Below the pieces are notes generated by a model. It did no database searches. It was not told the origin of the DNA and saw nothing but the letters and a program-made list of their open reading frames with translations. 64,000 bases of DNA from positions 276,501 through 340,500 of the forward strand of contig NZ_SLYP02000001.1 of assembly GCF_004341505.2 (NCBI RefSeq), written 5' to 3'. The stretch comes from Sphingomonas sp. JUb134. Its GTDB lineage: Bacteria; Pseudomonadota; Alphaproteobacteria; Sphingomonadales; Sphingomonadaceae. Below are positions 32,863 through 42,152 of this stretch, in pieces (within the stretch, counting starts at the first letter, position 1; every line of letters begins with the position of its first letter). The position numbers were made by a program, and so were the translations under genes.

Positions 32863-33333
32863 TCACACTGGCAAGGCGGTCGTGTATTTGGTGGTGGCCA
32901 GCACGAAGTGCGACGATCCGCCGGCGACGGAGGGGTGGCCCAGCATCGTCTGCATCAGGAACTGGTTGTAGTCGACGACGTCCGCCACGACGACCCGGAG
33001 CAGATAGTCCCATTCGCCGGACATGGAGAAGCACTCCACCACCTCCGGCCGGCCCTGGACGAACTCCTCGAAGCTCTGCCGCGCCTCGGCCGCGTGGCTG
33101 CGCATGCGGATGTTGCACATCACGTTGACGCCGCGGCCCACGGCTTCCGGGTCGACGAGCCGGACGGTGCGACCGAGGATGCCGGCCGCCTCCAGCGCCT
33201 TTACCCGCCGCCAGCAGGAAGCCGGAGACGCTCCGACCTCCTCCGCAAGCTGGGCGTGGCTGAGCGTCGCATCCTCCTGCAACAGCCGGACGATTCGGCG
33301 ATCGACCGCATCCATCGTGCGATCCTGTTTCAT
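32863..33333 (-). CDS. Lrp/AsnC-family regulator of the Phe/Tyr operon
   Basis: A 156-residue regulator with an AsnC helix-turn-helix (MDAVDRRIVRLLQEDATLSH, PASCWRRVKALEAAGILG) and a RAM domain (VVECFSMSGEWDYLLRVVVA, SSHFVLATTKYTTALPV). Two in-frame ATGs, at 33333 and 33315, both fit. The second gives the more standard N-terminus. It diverges from phhA with 94 bases between them, and a palindromic site lies in that gap. Control of phenylalanine/tyrosine catabolism by Lrp-type proteins is common, so it probably activates the operon when aromatic amino acids are present. Confidence 0.93.
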   Translation of the reverse strand: MKQDRTMDAVDRRIVRLLQEDATLSHAQLAEEVGASPASCWRRVKALEAAGILGRTVRLVDPEAVGRGVNVMCNIRMRSHAAEARQSFEEFVQGRPEVVECFSMSGEWDYLLRVVVADVVDYNQFLMQTMLGHPSVAGGSSHFVLATTKYTTALPV

Positions 33334-33389
33334 GTTCTTGCCGATCCTCGCGAAACCGTTTCAGCGGAGTCGATAAAGCCGCTTCGAAT

Positions 33390-33403
33390 GATGAGCAATC
33401 ATC
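33390..33403. promoter_or_regulatory. Candidate Lrp-type operator before phhA
   Basis: Perfect inverted repeat GATGA-GCAA-TCATC in the gap between the divergent Lrp-type gene and phhA, 25 bases ahead of the phhA start. Size and location suit a binding site for the adjacent regulator. Confidence 0.45.
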
Positions 33404-33427
33404 GGCGTTGGGTGAGATCGTGTCGGC

Positions 33428-34291
33428 ATGAGCGAGGATCCGGGCACACCACCGGCGGGCGCCGCCAAGGACTGGACCATCCCCCAGCGGTGGGAATCCT
33501 ACACGCCGGAAGACCACGCCACCTGGGACAGGTTGTTCGAGCGCCAGGCCCAGCTTCTTCCCGGGCGCGTGACTCCGCTGTTCCTGCAGGGCCTGGACAT
33601 CCTGCGCCTCTCCAAGCCCGGCATTCCAGATTTCGAGGAACTGTCGGAGCGGCTGATGAAAGCGACCGGCTGGCAGGTCGTGGCGGTGCCCGGGCTCGTC
33701 CCCGACAGCGTGTTCTTCGATCATCTCGCGAACCGGCGGTTCGTTGCCGGCAACTTCATCCGGCGTCCCGACCAGCTCGATTATCTCCAGGAGCCCGACG
33801 TCTTCCACGACGTGTTCGGCCACGTCCCGCTGCTCACCCAGCCGGTTTTTGCCGATTACATGCAGGCCTATGGCCAGGGCGGCCAGCGCGCGGCGGCGGC
33901 GGGCACGATCGCAAAGCTCGCGCGGCTCTACTGGTACACGGTCGAGTTCGGACTGGTCCGGTCGGGTGATGCGCTCCAGCTCTATGGCGCCGGCATCGTC
34001 TCCTCCTACGGCGAGTCGCAGTTCGCGCTCGACGATCCCTCGCCCCACCGCATCCGGTTCGATCTCAAGCGGGTGATGCAGACCCGCTATCGCATCGACG
34101 ACTACCAGCAGAGCTACTTCGTCATCGACAGCTTCGAGGACCTGCTCGACCAGACGCTGAACACCGACTTCGGCCCGATCTATGCCGAACTGGCGGACGC
34201 CGCCGACATCGAGACTGACGCGGTCCTGCCGTCCGACCACCTCTACACCCGGGGCACCCAGGCCTACGCGCAAGGGAAGCGCTCCGCATGA
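33428..34291 (+). CDS. phhA: Phenylalanine 4-monooxygenase
   Basis: A 287-residue cytoplasmic, pterin- and iron-dependent enzyme that hydroxylates L-Phe to L-Tyr, the entry step of the pathway. The facial triad is visible: H127 and H132 in EPDVFHDVFGHVPLL, and E173 in LYWYTVEFGLV. The block GWQVVAVPGLVPDSVFFDHL and the iron-site neighbourhood match short bacterial enzymes, which lack the regulatory ACT domain of animal forms. It is the first gene of a six-gene catabolic operon. The ribosome-binding site is weak, but there is no better start nearby. Confidence 0.95.
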   Translation: MSEDPGTPPAGAAKDWTIPQRWESYTPEDHATWDRLFERQAQLLPGRVTPLFLQGLDILRLSKPGIPDFEELSERLMKATGWQVVAVPGLVPDSVFFDHLANRRFVAGNFIRRPDQLDYLQEPDVFHDVFGHVPLLTQPVFADYMQAYGQGGQRAAAAGTIAKLARLYWYTVEFGLVRSGDALQLYGAGIVSSYGESQFALDDPSPHRIRFDLKRVMQTRYRIDDYQQSYFVIDSFEDLLDQTLNTDFGPIYAELADAADIETDAVLPSDHLYTRGTQAYAQGKRSA

Positions 34292-34349
34292 GCTGCCTTC
34301 CGCGGCGATGCCGCCCCTCCCCATCTTCCAACGCTTCGAAAGGCTTTGC

Positions 34350-35411
34350 ATGACCACGCAGAACAATCCGCTCGGCCTCGATGGCTTCGAATTCTGCGAG
34401 TTCACCTCGCCCGATCCGGAACAGCTCGGCCACCACTTCGAGCAGATGGGCTTCGTGCCGACGCACCGCCATCCGGCCAAGCAGGTCACCCGCTACAAGC
34501 AGGGGCGCATCAACCTCCTGCTCAACGCCGAGCCGGAGGGGCAGGCCGCCGAGTTCCGCGCCGCCCACGGCCCGTCGGCAAGCGGCATGGCCTTCCGCGT
34601 CGCCGATCCCCGTGCTGCCCGGGACCATGCCGTGGCCGAGGGCGCAGTGGCGGTCGACGCCGGGCGCGGCACGCTGGGCACCGACGCCTGTGCGATCGAG
34701 GGGATCGGCGGATCCTACCTCTACCTCGTGAAGAGCGGCGAGGATCTCTACGCCGGGTGGCAGGAAGTGCCGGGCTGGCAGGAGGCGGAGGCGCGCAACT
34801 CCGTCGGCCTCGACCTGCTCGACCACCTCACCCACAATGTCCGCCGCGGCGAGATGCGGACCTGGTCGAGCTTCTACGGCCGGCTGTTCGGGTTCGAAGA
34901 GCAGAAGTATTTCGACATCAAGGGGAAGGCGACCGGCCTGTTCAGCCAGGCGATGATCGCCCCCGACGGCGCCATCCGCATCCCGCTCAACGAGAGTCAG
35001 GACGAAAACAGCCAGATCGAGGAGTTCATCCGCGAGTATCAGGGCGAAGGCATCCAGCACCTCGCCCTCACCACCGAGAACATCTACGAGACGGTCGAGA
35101 AGCTGCGTGCGCGCGGCGTGCGGCTCCAGGACACGATCGAGACCTATTACGAGCTGGTCGACAAGCGCGTGCCCGGCCATGGCGAGGACCTGGAGCGGCT
35201 GCGCCGCAACCGCATCCTGATCGACGGATCGGTCGAGAACGGCGAAGGCATCCTGCTCCAGATCTTCACCGAGAACATGGTCGGACCGATCTTTTTCGAG
35301 ATCATCCAGCGCAAGGGCAACCAGGGCTTCGGCAACGGCAATTTCCAGGCATTGTTCGAATCGATCGAGCTCGACCAGATCCGCCGCGGGGTCATCAAGG
35401 TCGATGCCTGA
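34350..35411 (+). CDS. hppD: 4-hydroxyphenylpyruvate dioxygenase
   Basis: A 353-residue non-heme iron enzyme that converts 4-hydroxyphenylpyruvate to homogentisate. The three iron ligands are visible as H159 (LDLLDHLTHNV), H237 (EGIQHLALTT) and E317 (GPIFFEIIQRKGNQGFGNGN). The last block is the family's C-terminal signature. GAAAGG lies ahead of ATG 34350. The open frame extends further upstream, but only into the phhA region. It begins 58 bases after phhA. No tyrosine aminotransferase gene is in the operon, so that step must be encoded elsewhere. Confidence 0.96.
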   Translation: MTTQNNPLGLDGFEFCEFTSPDPEQLGHHFEQMGFVPTHRHPAKQVTRYKQGRINLLLNAEPEGQAAEFRAAHGPSASGMAFRVADPRAARDHAVAEGAVAVDAGRGTLGTDACAIEGIGGSYLYLVKSGEDLYAGWQEVPGWQEAEARNSVGLDLLDHLTHNVRRGEMRTWSSFYGRLFGFEEQKYFDIKGKATGLFSQAMIAPDGAIRIPLNESQDENSQIEEFIREYQGEGIQHLALTTENIYETVEKLRARGVRLQDTIETYYELVDKRVPGHGEDLERLRRNRILIDGSVENGEGILLQIFTENMVGPIFFEIIQRKGNQGFGNGNFQALFESIELDQIRRGVIKVDA

Positions 35412-35444
35412 TTCCGGAACGGTAGGCTTGCGGAGCAACGCGGC

Positions 35445-36764
35445 ATGACGATGCACACGCCCGCCGGGGCGCATACGGGCGCCGCCTATGTGCCCGGCTT
35501 CGGCAACCATGTCGCGACGGAGGCGGTTGCGGGTGCGCTGCCGATCGGCCGCAACAGTCCGCAGCACGTGCCCTTCGGCCTCTATGCGGAGCAATTGTCC
35601 GGCACCGCCTTCACCGCCCCGCGCGCGGAGAACCGGCGCTCCTGGCTGTACCGGCTTCGCCCCGCCGCCCAGCACCCGGCGTTCGTGCGGTCGGCCGCGG
35701 CCCCGCGCCTGCGCTCGGGCCCGTTCGCGGAGGTGCCGCCGTCGCCCAACCGCATGCGCTGGGATCCCCTTCCCTGGCCGGAGGTCGCGACCGACTGGCT
35801 CGACGGCCTCGTGACCTATGGCGGCAACGGCAGCCCCGATGCGCAGACCGGGGTCGGCATCCATCTCTATGCCGCGACCGCCGACATGGCGCGCGCCTTC
35901 TTCTCGGCCGACGGCGAGCTGCTGATCGTGCCGCAAGAGGGCCGGCTGTCGATCACCACCGAGTTGGGCCAGATCGACATCGCGCCGCTCCAGGTGGCGC
36001 TGATCCCGCGCGGCATACGCTTCCGGATCACGCTGCCGGATGGGCGGGCGCGCGGCTATGTGCTGGAGAACTATGGCGCGCTGTTCCGCCTGCCCGATCT
36101 CGGTCCGATCGGCGCCAATGGCCTTGCCAATCCGCGGGACTTCGAGACGCCGGTCGCCTGGTTCGAGGATGTCGATACGCTCTGCACCGTCGTCCAGAAG
36201 TTCCAAGGTGGGCTCTGGGAGACCACGCTCGATCACTCACCGTTCGACGTGGTCGCCTGGCACGGCAATCTCGCGCCCTGCCGCTACGACCTGACCCGCT
36301 TCAACACGATCAACACGGTCAGCTTCGACCATCCCGATCCGTCGATCTTCACCGTGCTGACCAGCCCCAGCGACACGCCGGGAACGGCCAATTGCGACTT
36401 CGTGATCTTTCCGCCGCGCTGGATGGTGGCCGAAGGCACGTTCCGCCCGCCCTGGTTCCACCGCAACGTGATGAGCGAGTTCATGGGGCTGGTGACCGGC
36501 GCCTATGATGCCAAGCAGGGCGGGTTCTCGCCGGGGGGCGCCAGCCTGCACAACCAGATGAACGGGCACGGGCCCGACCGCGCGAGCTATGACAAGGCAG
36601 TCGCCGCGGAGCTCGCGCCCCACCGTATCGAGGACACCATGGCCTTCATGTTCGAGACCCGGCACGTGGTCGCGCCGACCCGCTGGGCCACCGAGACCCC
36701 GACGATGCAGTTCGACTATGATGAGGTTTGGTCCGGTTTTGCCAAGGCGGAGTTGCCGCGTTGA
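35445..36764 (+). CDS. hmgA: Homogentisate 1,2-dioxygenase
   Basis: A 439-residue enzyme that opens the homogentisate ring to 4-maleylacetoacetate using Fe(II). Family blocks include [20 protein letters not shown] near the N-terminus, [20 protein letters not shown], and [20 protein letters not shown]. The iron-binding region is near residues 339-345 ([20 protein letters not shown]), with a further histidine around residue 375 ([14 protein letters not shown]). It sits between hppD (33-base gap) and fahA, which it overlaps at the stop codon. Confidence 0.96.
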   Translation: MTMHTPAGAHTGAAYVPGFGNHVATEAVAGALPIGRNSPQHVPFGLYAEQLSGTAFTAPRAENRRSWLYRLRPAAQHPAFVRSAAAPRLRSGPFAEVPPSPNRMRWDPLPWPEVATDWLDGLVTYGGNGSPDAQTGVGIHLYAATADMARAFFSADGELLIVPQEGRLSITTELGQIDIAPLQVALIPRGIRFRITLPDGRARGYVLENYGALFRLPDLGPIGANGLANPRDFETPVAWFEDVDTLCTVVQKFQGGLWETTLDHSPFDVVAWHGNLAPCRYDLTRFNTINTVSFDHPDPSIFTVLTSPSDTPGTANCDFVIFPPRWMVAEGTFRPPWFHRNVMSEFMGLVTGAYDAKQGGFSPGGASLHNQMNGHGPDRASYDKAVAAELAPHRIEDTMAFMFETRHVVAPTRWATETPTMQFDYDEVWSGFAKAELPR

Positions 36765-38071
36765 GCTGGACCATCGACGAGACCCACGACCCCGCCCGGA
36801 CGAGCTGGGTGCCCGGCGCGGATGACCACCCCGAGTTCCCGATCCAGAACCTGCCCCTCGGCATCTTCTCGACCGGCGGGGCGCCGCGCGGCGGCATCGC
36901 CATCGGCGACCGCATCCTCGATCTCGCCGCACTTGCGGAGAGCGGGCTGCTAGAGCGCGAAGCGCAACACGCTGCCGTCGCGGCCTCCGGCCCGACGCTG
37001 AATGCGTTGCTGGCGCTCGGTGCGGCGCCCCGGCGCGCACTCCGCCGGACGGTGTCGGCGCTGCTCAGCGACCCGGCGCAGCAGGACGCCGTCTCGCGCT
37101 GCCTGTACCAAGCCGCGGCATGCACGCTGCACCTTCCGGCGGCAGTGGGCGACTACACCGACTTCTACGTCGGCATCCATCACGCGAACAACGTGGGTAA
37201 GGTATTCCGCCCCGACAATCCGCTGCTGCCCAACTACAAATATGTGCCGATCGGCTATCACGGCCGCGCCTCCTCGGTGCGCGTGTCCGGCACGCCGCTG
37301 GTGCGCCCATGTGGCCAGCTCAAGGCGCCGGACGCCGACGTTCCCGTGCGCGCACCCACCCGCCGGCTCGACTTCGAGCTGGAGATGGGCGTTTGGATCG
37401 GCACCGGCAACGCGCTCGGCGAAACCATCCCGATCGGAAGCGCCGGGGAGCATGTCGCGGGTTTGTCGCTGCTCAACGACTGGTCGGCACGCGACATCCA
37501 GGCATGGGAATATCAGCCGCTCGGGCCCTTCCTGGCCAAGAACTTCCTGACCACGGTCTCGCCCTGGATCGTCACCGCCGAGGCGCTCGCCCCCTTCCGC
37601 ACGGCGCAGCCCGCGCGGCCGGCGGACGACCCCGCTCCCCTGCCCTATCTGCTCGACGCCGGGGATCAGGCGGAGGGCGCGCTTGCCATCACGCTCGAAG
37701 TGACCTTGGCCACCCAGGCGACGCGCGCGGCGGGCATGGCGCCGGTCCGGCTGAGCCGCAGTGCCGCTACCCACATGTACTGGACGATCGCCCAGATGGT
37801 CGCGCACCATGCCTCCAACGGCTGCGATCTTCGCCCGGGCGACCTGCTCGGCACCGGCACCATCTCCGCGCCGACGCGCGAGGGCCTCGGCAGCCTGCTC
37901 GAACTCACCCGCGCCGGTGCGGAGCCGATTGCGCTGCCGACGGGGGAGGTCCGCAGCTTCCTGGAGGACGGCGACGAACTCACGCTCGTCGGACGTGCCG
38001 AGGCGCCGGGCTTTCGCGCGATCGGCTTCGGCCCGTGCACCGGCATCGTGCTGCCTGCGATCTCGGCGTGA
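36761..38071 (+). CDS. fahA: Fumarylacetoacetase
   Basis: A 436-residue hydrolase that cleaves fumarylacetoacetate to fumarate and acetoacetate, the last step of the pathway. It has the N-terminal FAH domain ([10 protein letters not shown] onward) and catalytic and metal residues in [18 protein letters not shown], the [20 protein letters not shown] block and [24 protein letters not shown] at 36761 overlapping the hmgA stop (TTGA) is the preferred start: it places SWTI at the N-terminus as in relatives, and AAGGCGGAG lies ahead. A start at 36728 would add 11 residues encoded inside hmgA. Confidence 0.92.
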   Translation: MSWTIDETHDPARTSWVPGADDHPEFPIQNLPLGIFSTGGAPRGGIAIGDRILDLAALAESGLLEREAQHAAVAASGPTLNALLALGAAPRRALRRTVSALLSDPAQQDAVSRCLYQAAACTLHLPAAVGDYTDFYVGIHHANNVGKVFRPDNPLLPNYKYVPIGYHGRASSVRVSGTPLVRPCGQLKAPDADVPVRAPTRRLDFELEMGVWIGTGNALGETIPIGSAGEHVAGLSLLNDWSARDIQAWEYQPLGPFLAKNFLTTVSPWIVTAEALAPFRTAQPARPADDPAPLPYLLDAGDQAEGALAITLEVTLATQATRAAGMAPVRLSRSAATHMYWTIAQMVAHHASNGCDLRPGDLLGTGTISAPTREGLGSLLELTRAGAEPIALPTGEVRSFLEDGDELTLVGRAEAPGFRAIGFGPCTGIVLPAISA

Positions 38072-38709
38072 TCCGCCTGCACGGCTACTGGCGGTCGAGC
38101 GCCGCCTATCGCGTCCGCATCGCGCTCAATCTGAAGGGCCTCGCCTACCACCAGGTGCCCCATGACCTGCGCACCGGCGCCCATCGCCACCAGAGCTATA
38201 CCATGCTCAACCCGCAGGGACTGGTCCCCGCCCTGGAGACCAACCAGGGGGTCGTGACCCAAAGCCTCGCCATCCTCGAGTGGCTGGAGGAGACGCACCC
38301 GGCGCCTGCCCTGCTCCCCGCGTCCGCGCGGGGCCGCGCAACCGTGCGCGCCATGGCGGGGCTGATCGCCTGCGACATCCACCCGCTCAACAACCTGCGG
38401 GTGCTGACCACCCTGCGCAGCGAGTTCGGCGCCGACGAAGCGCAGGTCTCCGCCTGGATCGGGGGCTGGATCAAGGAAGGGTTTGGCGCGCTGGAGACGC
38501 TGGTGGCGCGGCACGGTGGCCGGTACGCCTTTGGCGACACGCCCACGCTCGCCGACTGCTGCCTCGTACCCCAGGTCTATTCGGCGGAGCGCTTCGGCGT
38601 CGATCTCTCCCCCTTTCCCAGGATCCGCGACTGCTCAGCCGCAGCCCTGGCGCTCGAGCCGGTCGCCGAAGCCCGTCCCGATCGCCAGCCGGATGCCGAC
38701 CCCGCATGA
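38068..38709 (+). CDS. maiA: Maleylacetoacetate isomerase (zeta-class GST)
   Basis: A 213-residue glutathione-dependent enzyme that isomerises 4-maleylacetoacetate to fumarylacetoacetate. The zeta-class active-site block is WRSSAAYRVRIALNLKGL at residues 8-25. The glutathione-binding segment contains NPQGLVPALE and QSLAILEWLEE. Further family blocks are CDIHPLNNLRVL and TPTLADCCLVPQVY. It starts with GTG in a GTGA overlap with the fahA stop, and ends in an ATGA overlap with the Rieske gene. The gene order places it after the enzyme it feeds. Confidence 0.95.
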   Translation: MIRLHGYWRSSAAYRVRIALNLKGLAYHQVPHDLRTGAHRHQSYTMLNPQGLVPALETNQGVVTQSLAILEWLEETHPAPALLPASARGRATVRAMAGLIACDIHPLNNLRVLTTLRSEFGADEAQVSAWIGGWIKEGFGALETLVARHGGRYAFGDTPTLADCCLVPQVYSAERFGVDLSPFPRIRDCSAAALALEPVAEARPDRQPDADPA

Positions 38710-39068
38710 GCGATCTTGCGCGCCTTTCCGCCACTCCGGCCGGCATTGCCCTCTGCGCCCTGGATCTCCTTGCGGAGGGCACGGCCCGCAACATCGTGAT
38801 CGAGACCCGGACCGGCCGCTTTCACGGCTTCCTGGTGCGGATCGGCGACCAGGTCCGCGGCTACGTCGATCGCTGCCCGCACGCAGGGCTTCCGCTCGCC
38901 CAGACGCTGGACGCCTACCTGACCCCCGACGGCCGCTTCATCAGCTGCAGCTGGCATGGCGCGCTGTTCGAGCCGGAGACGGGCGCCTGCGTCGGCGGAC
39001 CGTGCGCCGGACAGCGCCTCACCTCTTGGCCAGTCACGGTACGTGATGGGCGGATCGTCACCTGCTGA
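38706..39068 (+). CDS. Small Rieske [2Fe-2S] protein
   Basis: A 120-residue cytoplasmic Rieske-type protein. The cluster ligands are C57-P-H59 (DRCPHAGLPLA) and C81-S-W-H84 (FISCSWHGALFEPETGACVG). The spacing between the two pairs is slightly longer than in typical Rieske ferredoxins. It is translationally coupled to maiA (ATGA) as the last gene of the tyrosine operon. The core pathway needs no Rieske protein, so it may supply electrons to an oxygenase such as PhhA or protect its iron, or act on an unrelated oxygenase. Role unknown. Confidence 0.85.
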   Translation: MSDLARLSATPAGIALCALDLLAEGTARNIVIETRTGRFHGFLVRIGDQVRGYVDRCPHAGLPLAQTLDAYLTPDGRFISCSWHGALFEPETGACVGGPCAGQRLTSWPVTVRDGRIVTC

Positions 39069-39103
39069 CCGGAACCGCAGAGGCCGTTTGACCAGGAGCC
39101 CGG

Positions 39104-39580
39104 CTACCGCGGGTTGGCGCTCACCCCGCATCGGGCGTGGTCACCCGCCTTGCAGGCGGCGACATCGGCCTGCCAGCGCCGGCGAGCGGCCTCGGCAGCG
39201 GCAACCTGATTCGCATAGTTGGTGAGCGCCTCGTCATGGAGGCGCTGTTGCTCGCGATACTGCGCCAGCCGCGCCTCCTGCGCCTGCCGGTCCGCGGCGA
39301 TCCGCTGCGAGTCGGCCTCGGCCAGGACGCGCTGCGCTGCATTGGCTTCCCGCACCCGCGCCGCCTCGGCCTCCGCAGCCGCGCGCGCCTCCGCATCGTC
39401 GGCGATGACCATTTCCGTTTGGCCAGAGCGAGAGGCATCGGCGCGCTGCGCCTCCTCCACCGTCGGCAGGTCGAGCCTCAGCCCGCCGCTTGCGCGATCC
39501 TGTTGCGGAAGGGCGCTCGCCGCCGTCGACACCATCCATAGCGCTGCAACCGCAAGCGTGACCCTGTGCTTGGGGACCAT
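39104..39580 (-). CDS. Hypothetical exported coiled-coil protein
   Basis: A 158-residue exported protein with a signal peptide (MVPKHRVTLAVAALWMVSTA, ending ASA). The mature part is rich in Ala, Glu, Arg and Gln (AEAEAARVREANAAQRVLAE and beyond), a long predicted coiled coil from about residue 60 to 140. Two cysteines lie near the C-terminus (CKAGDHARC). Start ATG 39580 has AGGAGG 4 bases ahead. The IS21 element inserted about 45 bases upstream of the start may have separated the gene from its promoter. No family recognised. Confidence 0.6.
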   Translation of the reverse strand: MVPKHRVTLAVAALWMVSTAASALPQQDRASGGLRLDLPTVEEAQRADASRSGQTEMVIADDAEARAAAEAEAARVREANAAQRVLAEADSQRIAADRQAQEARLAQYREQQRLHDEALTNYANQVAAAEAARRRWQADVAACKAGDHARCGVSANPR

Positions 39581-39619
39581 CACCCCTCCTGATCGAAGTT
39601 CAACATCGCCTTAGAGGGC

Positions 39620-39625
39620 TGGTCC
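39620..39625. repeat. IS21 target-site duplication, left copy
   Basis: TGGTCC immediately before the element's first base, identical to the six bases after its last base. IS21-family elements usually duplicate a short target of 4-8 bp. This fixes the left boundary. Confidence 0.85.
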
Positions 39626-39700
39626 TGTGAAGGGCGGTGACAAACCAGGCCACAGGACCGCCGGCGCAGTGCCGTCGGGGGCGGAGTAAAATCCGGCCAG
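39626..39700 (+). repeat. IS21 left terminal repeats
   Basis: Two tandem copies of the terminal motif (consensus GGCGGnGnAAAnCnGGCCA): one in the outermost 31 bases and one at about 39679-39700 (GGGCGGAGTAAAATCCGGCC). Multiple end repeats of this kind are the expected IstA-binding sites of the IS21 family. Confidence 0.75.
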
Positions 39701-39733
39701 TTGGTAAGCTGCTCCCTTTGCGGAGCGGCGGGG

Positions 39734-41221
39734 ATGTTTGTCGTGGAGAGCTACGCAGCGGTCAGACGGTTTGTATTTGTCGAGGGGCATAGTCGCCGGG
39801 AAGCGGCGGAGGTGTTCGGGCTGAACCGGGATACGGTACGCAAGATGTGCCTGTATTCGGCGCCTCCTGGATACCGCCGGACGAAACCTCCGACCAAGCC
39901 GAAGCTCGGGACGCTGCTACCGGTTATCGACGCAATCCTGGCAGCCGACCGCGAGGCGCCGGGCAAGCAGCAGCACACGGCCAAGCGGATCTTTGAGCGG
40001 CTGCGCGACGAGCATGGCTATACGGGCGGCTACACGATGGTGAAGGACCATGTGCGGCTGTGCAGGGCCCGCGGGCGCGAGACCTTCGTGCCGCTGGCGC
40101 ACCCGCCGGGGCATGCACAGGTCGACTTTGGCGAGGCGGTCGCGGTCGTCGGCGGGGAGCGGATGAAGATCCACTATTTCTGCATGTCGCTGCCGCAGTC
40201 GGATGCCTGCTTCTTCAAGGCGTATCCGCGCGAGACGACCGAGGCGTTTCTTGACGGGCACGTGTCGGCATTCGCGTTCTTCGGGGGCGTGCCGCTGTCC
40301 ATCCTCTACGACAACACAACCATCGCCGTGGCAAAGATCTGCGGCGATGGAACGCGCGAGCGCACACGCGCCTTCACCGAGTTGGTCAGCCACTACCTGT
40401 TTCAGGACCGTTTTGCGCGTCCAGCGCGAGGCAACGACAAAGGCAAGGTCGAGGGGCTGGTGAAGTTTGCGCGCAACAACTTCATGGTGCCCGTGCCGGT
40501 CGCTGCCAATTTCGATGTCCTGAACGCCAGGTTCGAGGAGTCCTGCCGTACGCGCCAGGGCGAGCATGCCGGTCAGCACGCGCAGACCATTGCCGAGCGG
40601 CTGGCGGCAGACGTATCGGCATTGCGCACGCTGCCGTCCGTACCACTGGAGCCATGCGAGAAACGCGCGGCGCGCGTGTCGTCGACCGCGATGGTGCGCT
40701 ACCGGACCAACGACTATTCGGTGCCGACCGCGTACGGCTACCGCGACGTGATGGTGAAGGGGTTCGTCGACGAGGTCGTCATCATATGCGCGGGCGAAGA
40801 GATTGCCCGGCACGCGCGTTGCTACGACGAAGGCGTATTCGTCTCCAACCCACTGCACTATCTCGCGCTCATCGAGACCAAGCCCGGTGCGCTCGACCAG
40901 GCGGCAGCCCTTCAGGACTGGAACCTGCCGGACATCTTCCAGCATCTGCGCCACCTGCTCGAGGCCCGGATGGGCAACAAGGGTAAACGCGAGTTCATCC
41001 AGGTGCTGCGGCTGCTCGAGGCGATGCCGCTTCCCATCGTCACGGATGCCGTGACCGAGGCAGTCCAGTTGGGCGCACCTGGTTTTGACGCGGTAAAACT
41101 CATCGCGCTGGCGCGTATCGAGCGCCGTCCGCCGCGCCTGGATTTAGCGGCGTATCCGCACGTGCCCAAGATGGACGTCAAAACGACGTGCGCGGCCGAC
41201 TATGCGGTGCTGGCAGCATGA
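39734..41221 (+). CDS. istA: IS21-family transposase IstA
   Basis: A 495-residue DDE transposase. The N-terminal helix-turn-helix is RFVFVEGHSRREAAEVFGLN. The integrase-like catalytic core has D in GHAQVDFGEAVAVVGGERM, D in LSILYDNTTIAV and E in GNDKGKVEGLVKFARNN. The C-terminal domain contains VSSTAMVRYRTNDYSVPTAY. ATG 39734 was preferred over an in-frame ATG 11 codons upstream because it starts the family-typical FVVESYAAVRRF. The stop overlaps istB by ATGA. Confidence 0.95.
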   Translation: MFVVESYAAVRRFVFVEGHSRREAAEVFGLNRDTVRKMCLYSAPPGYRRTKPPTKPKLGTLLPVIDAILAADREAPGKQQHTAKRIFERLRDEHGYTGGYTMVKDHVRLCRARGRETFVPLAHPPGHAQVDFGEAVAVVGGERMKIHYFCMSLPQSDACFFKAYPRETTEAFLDGHVSAFAFFGGVPLSILYDNTTIAVAKICGDGTRERTRAFTELVSHYLFQDRFARPARGNDKGKVEGLVKFARNNFMVPVPVAANFDVLNARFEESCRTRQGEHAGQHAQTIAERLAADVSALRTLPSVPLEPCEKRAARVSSTAMVRYRTNDYSVPTAYGYRDVMVKGFVDEVVIICAGEEIARHARCYDEGVFVSNPLHYLALIETKPGALDQAAALQDWNLPDIFQHLRHLLEARMGNKGKREFIQVLRLLEAMPLPIVTDAVTEAVQLGAPGFDAVKLIALARIERRPPRLDLAAYPHVPKMDVKTTCAADYAVLAA

Positions 41222-42069
41222 CGGACAAGGACGCCATGCCGGTGGGCACGACCGCAGGTACGCCACAGGTGCTGCTCGCCCATCATCTCAAACAACTCAA
41301 ACTGCCAACCGTTCTGCGCGAGTACGAAAAGGTCGCGCGCGAATGCGCGCAAGGCGGGGTCGACCACACGCGCTACCTGTTGCGGCTTATCGAGTTGGAG
41401 CTCATCGACCGCGAGCGCCGGACCATCGAGCGACGGATCCGCGCAGCCCGTTTCCCGGCTGTGAAGAGCTTCGACACCTTCGAGTTCACCGCCATCCCCA
41501 GCCTGAACAAGATGATGGTGGTCGAGCTCGCACGGTGCGAATATATCCTGCGCCGCGAGAACGTCATTGCGCTCGGCAACAGCGGGACAGGCAAGACGCA
41601 TGTAGCCCTCGCGCTCGGCCTGGCGGCTTGCCAGAAGGGCTTCACAGTCGCCTTCACTACCGCGGCCTCGCTGGTGAACCAGTTGATGGAGGCGCGAGAC
41701 GAGCGACGGCTGCTCAAGCTCCAACGCGAGATGGCGGCCGTGAAGCTGCTCGTCGTCGATGAACTCGGCTACGTCCCGTTGTCCCCGACCGGCGCCGAAC
41801 TGCTCTTCGAGGTGCTGTCGCAGCGCTACGAGCGCGGCTCGACCATCATCACCTCCAACCTGCCGTTCGAGGACTGGACGCAGGTGCTCGCCTCCGAGCG
41901 GCTGACCGGCGCACTGCTCGACCGGCTCACCCACCATGCCACCATCCTGACCATGAACGGCGACAGCTATCGCCTCAAGCAGTCCACCGGACGCAAACGT
42001 CGCGGGGCGGAGCAAAACCAGGCCAGTGCCCTGTCCGACCCGGACACCGGTGAGATATTATCTTCCTGA
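41218..42069 (+). CDS. istB: IS21-family helper ATPase IstB
   Basis: A 283-residue AAA+ ATPase related to DnaC that assists IstA in target capture. Walker A is GNSGTGKTHVALALGLAACQ and Walker B is LLVVDELGYVPLSP. TSNLPFEDWTQVLASERLTG follows, with the sensor region and LLDRLTHHATILTMNGDSYR near the end. The last 25 or so codons run over a copy of the element's terminal repeat (GGCGGAGCAAAACCAGGCCA at 42006), so KRRGAEQNQASA is dictated by that DNA motif. Confidence 0.95.
   Translation: MTDKDAMPVGTTAGTPQVLLAHHLKQLKLPTVLREYEKVARECAQGGVDHTRYLLRLIELELIDRERRTIERRIRAARFPAVKSFDTFEFTAIPSLNKMMVVELARCEYILRRENVIALGNSGTGKTHVALALGLAACQKGFTVAFTTAASLVNQLMEARDERRLLKLQREMAAVKLLVVDELGYVPLSPTGAELLFEVLSQRYERGSTIITSNLPFEDWTQVLASERLTGALLDRLTHHATILTMNGDSYRLKQSTGRKRRGAEQNQASALSDPDTGEILSS
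42006..42026 (+). repeat. Internal copy of IS21 terminal repeat in istB
   Basis: GGCGGAGCAAAACCAGGCCA plus G. This 21-base motif is identical to the outermost right-end repeat read inward, but in the opposite orientation. It forms a perfect inverted pair with 42173-42193 around the central hairpin. Confidence 0.7.
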
Positions 42070-42090
42070 CCATCAGGCCGAGGACGGCAA

Positions 42091-42131
42091 CGATATGAAA
42101 AGGGCCCCGATCGGGGCCCTTTTCATATCGT
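42091..42131. terminator. Long hairpin downstream of istB
   Basis: Almost perfect 41-base palindrome centred on CCCCGA/TCGGGG with outer arms CGATATGAAAA and TTTTTCATATCG (one extra T). The right arm gives a T-run in both directions, so it probably terminates istAB transcription and blocks read-in from outside. Confidence 0.8.
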
Positions 42132-42152
42132 CAGCGCGCGCCTCAAGTGGCC

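Noticed and set aside
32863..39068. The Rieske gene as part of an aromatic-ring dioxygenase
   Set aside because: No large or small oxygenase subunits or reductase are nearby; the protein is a lone 120-residue domain.
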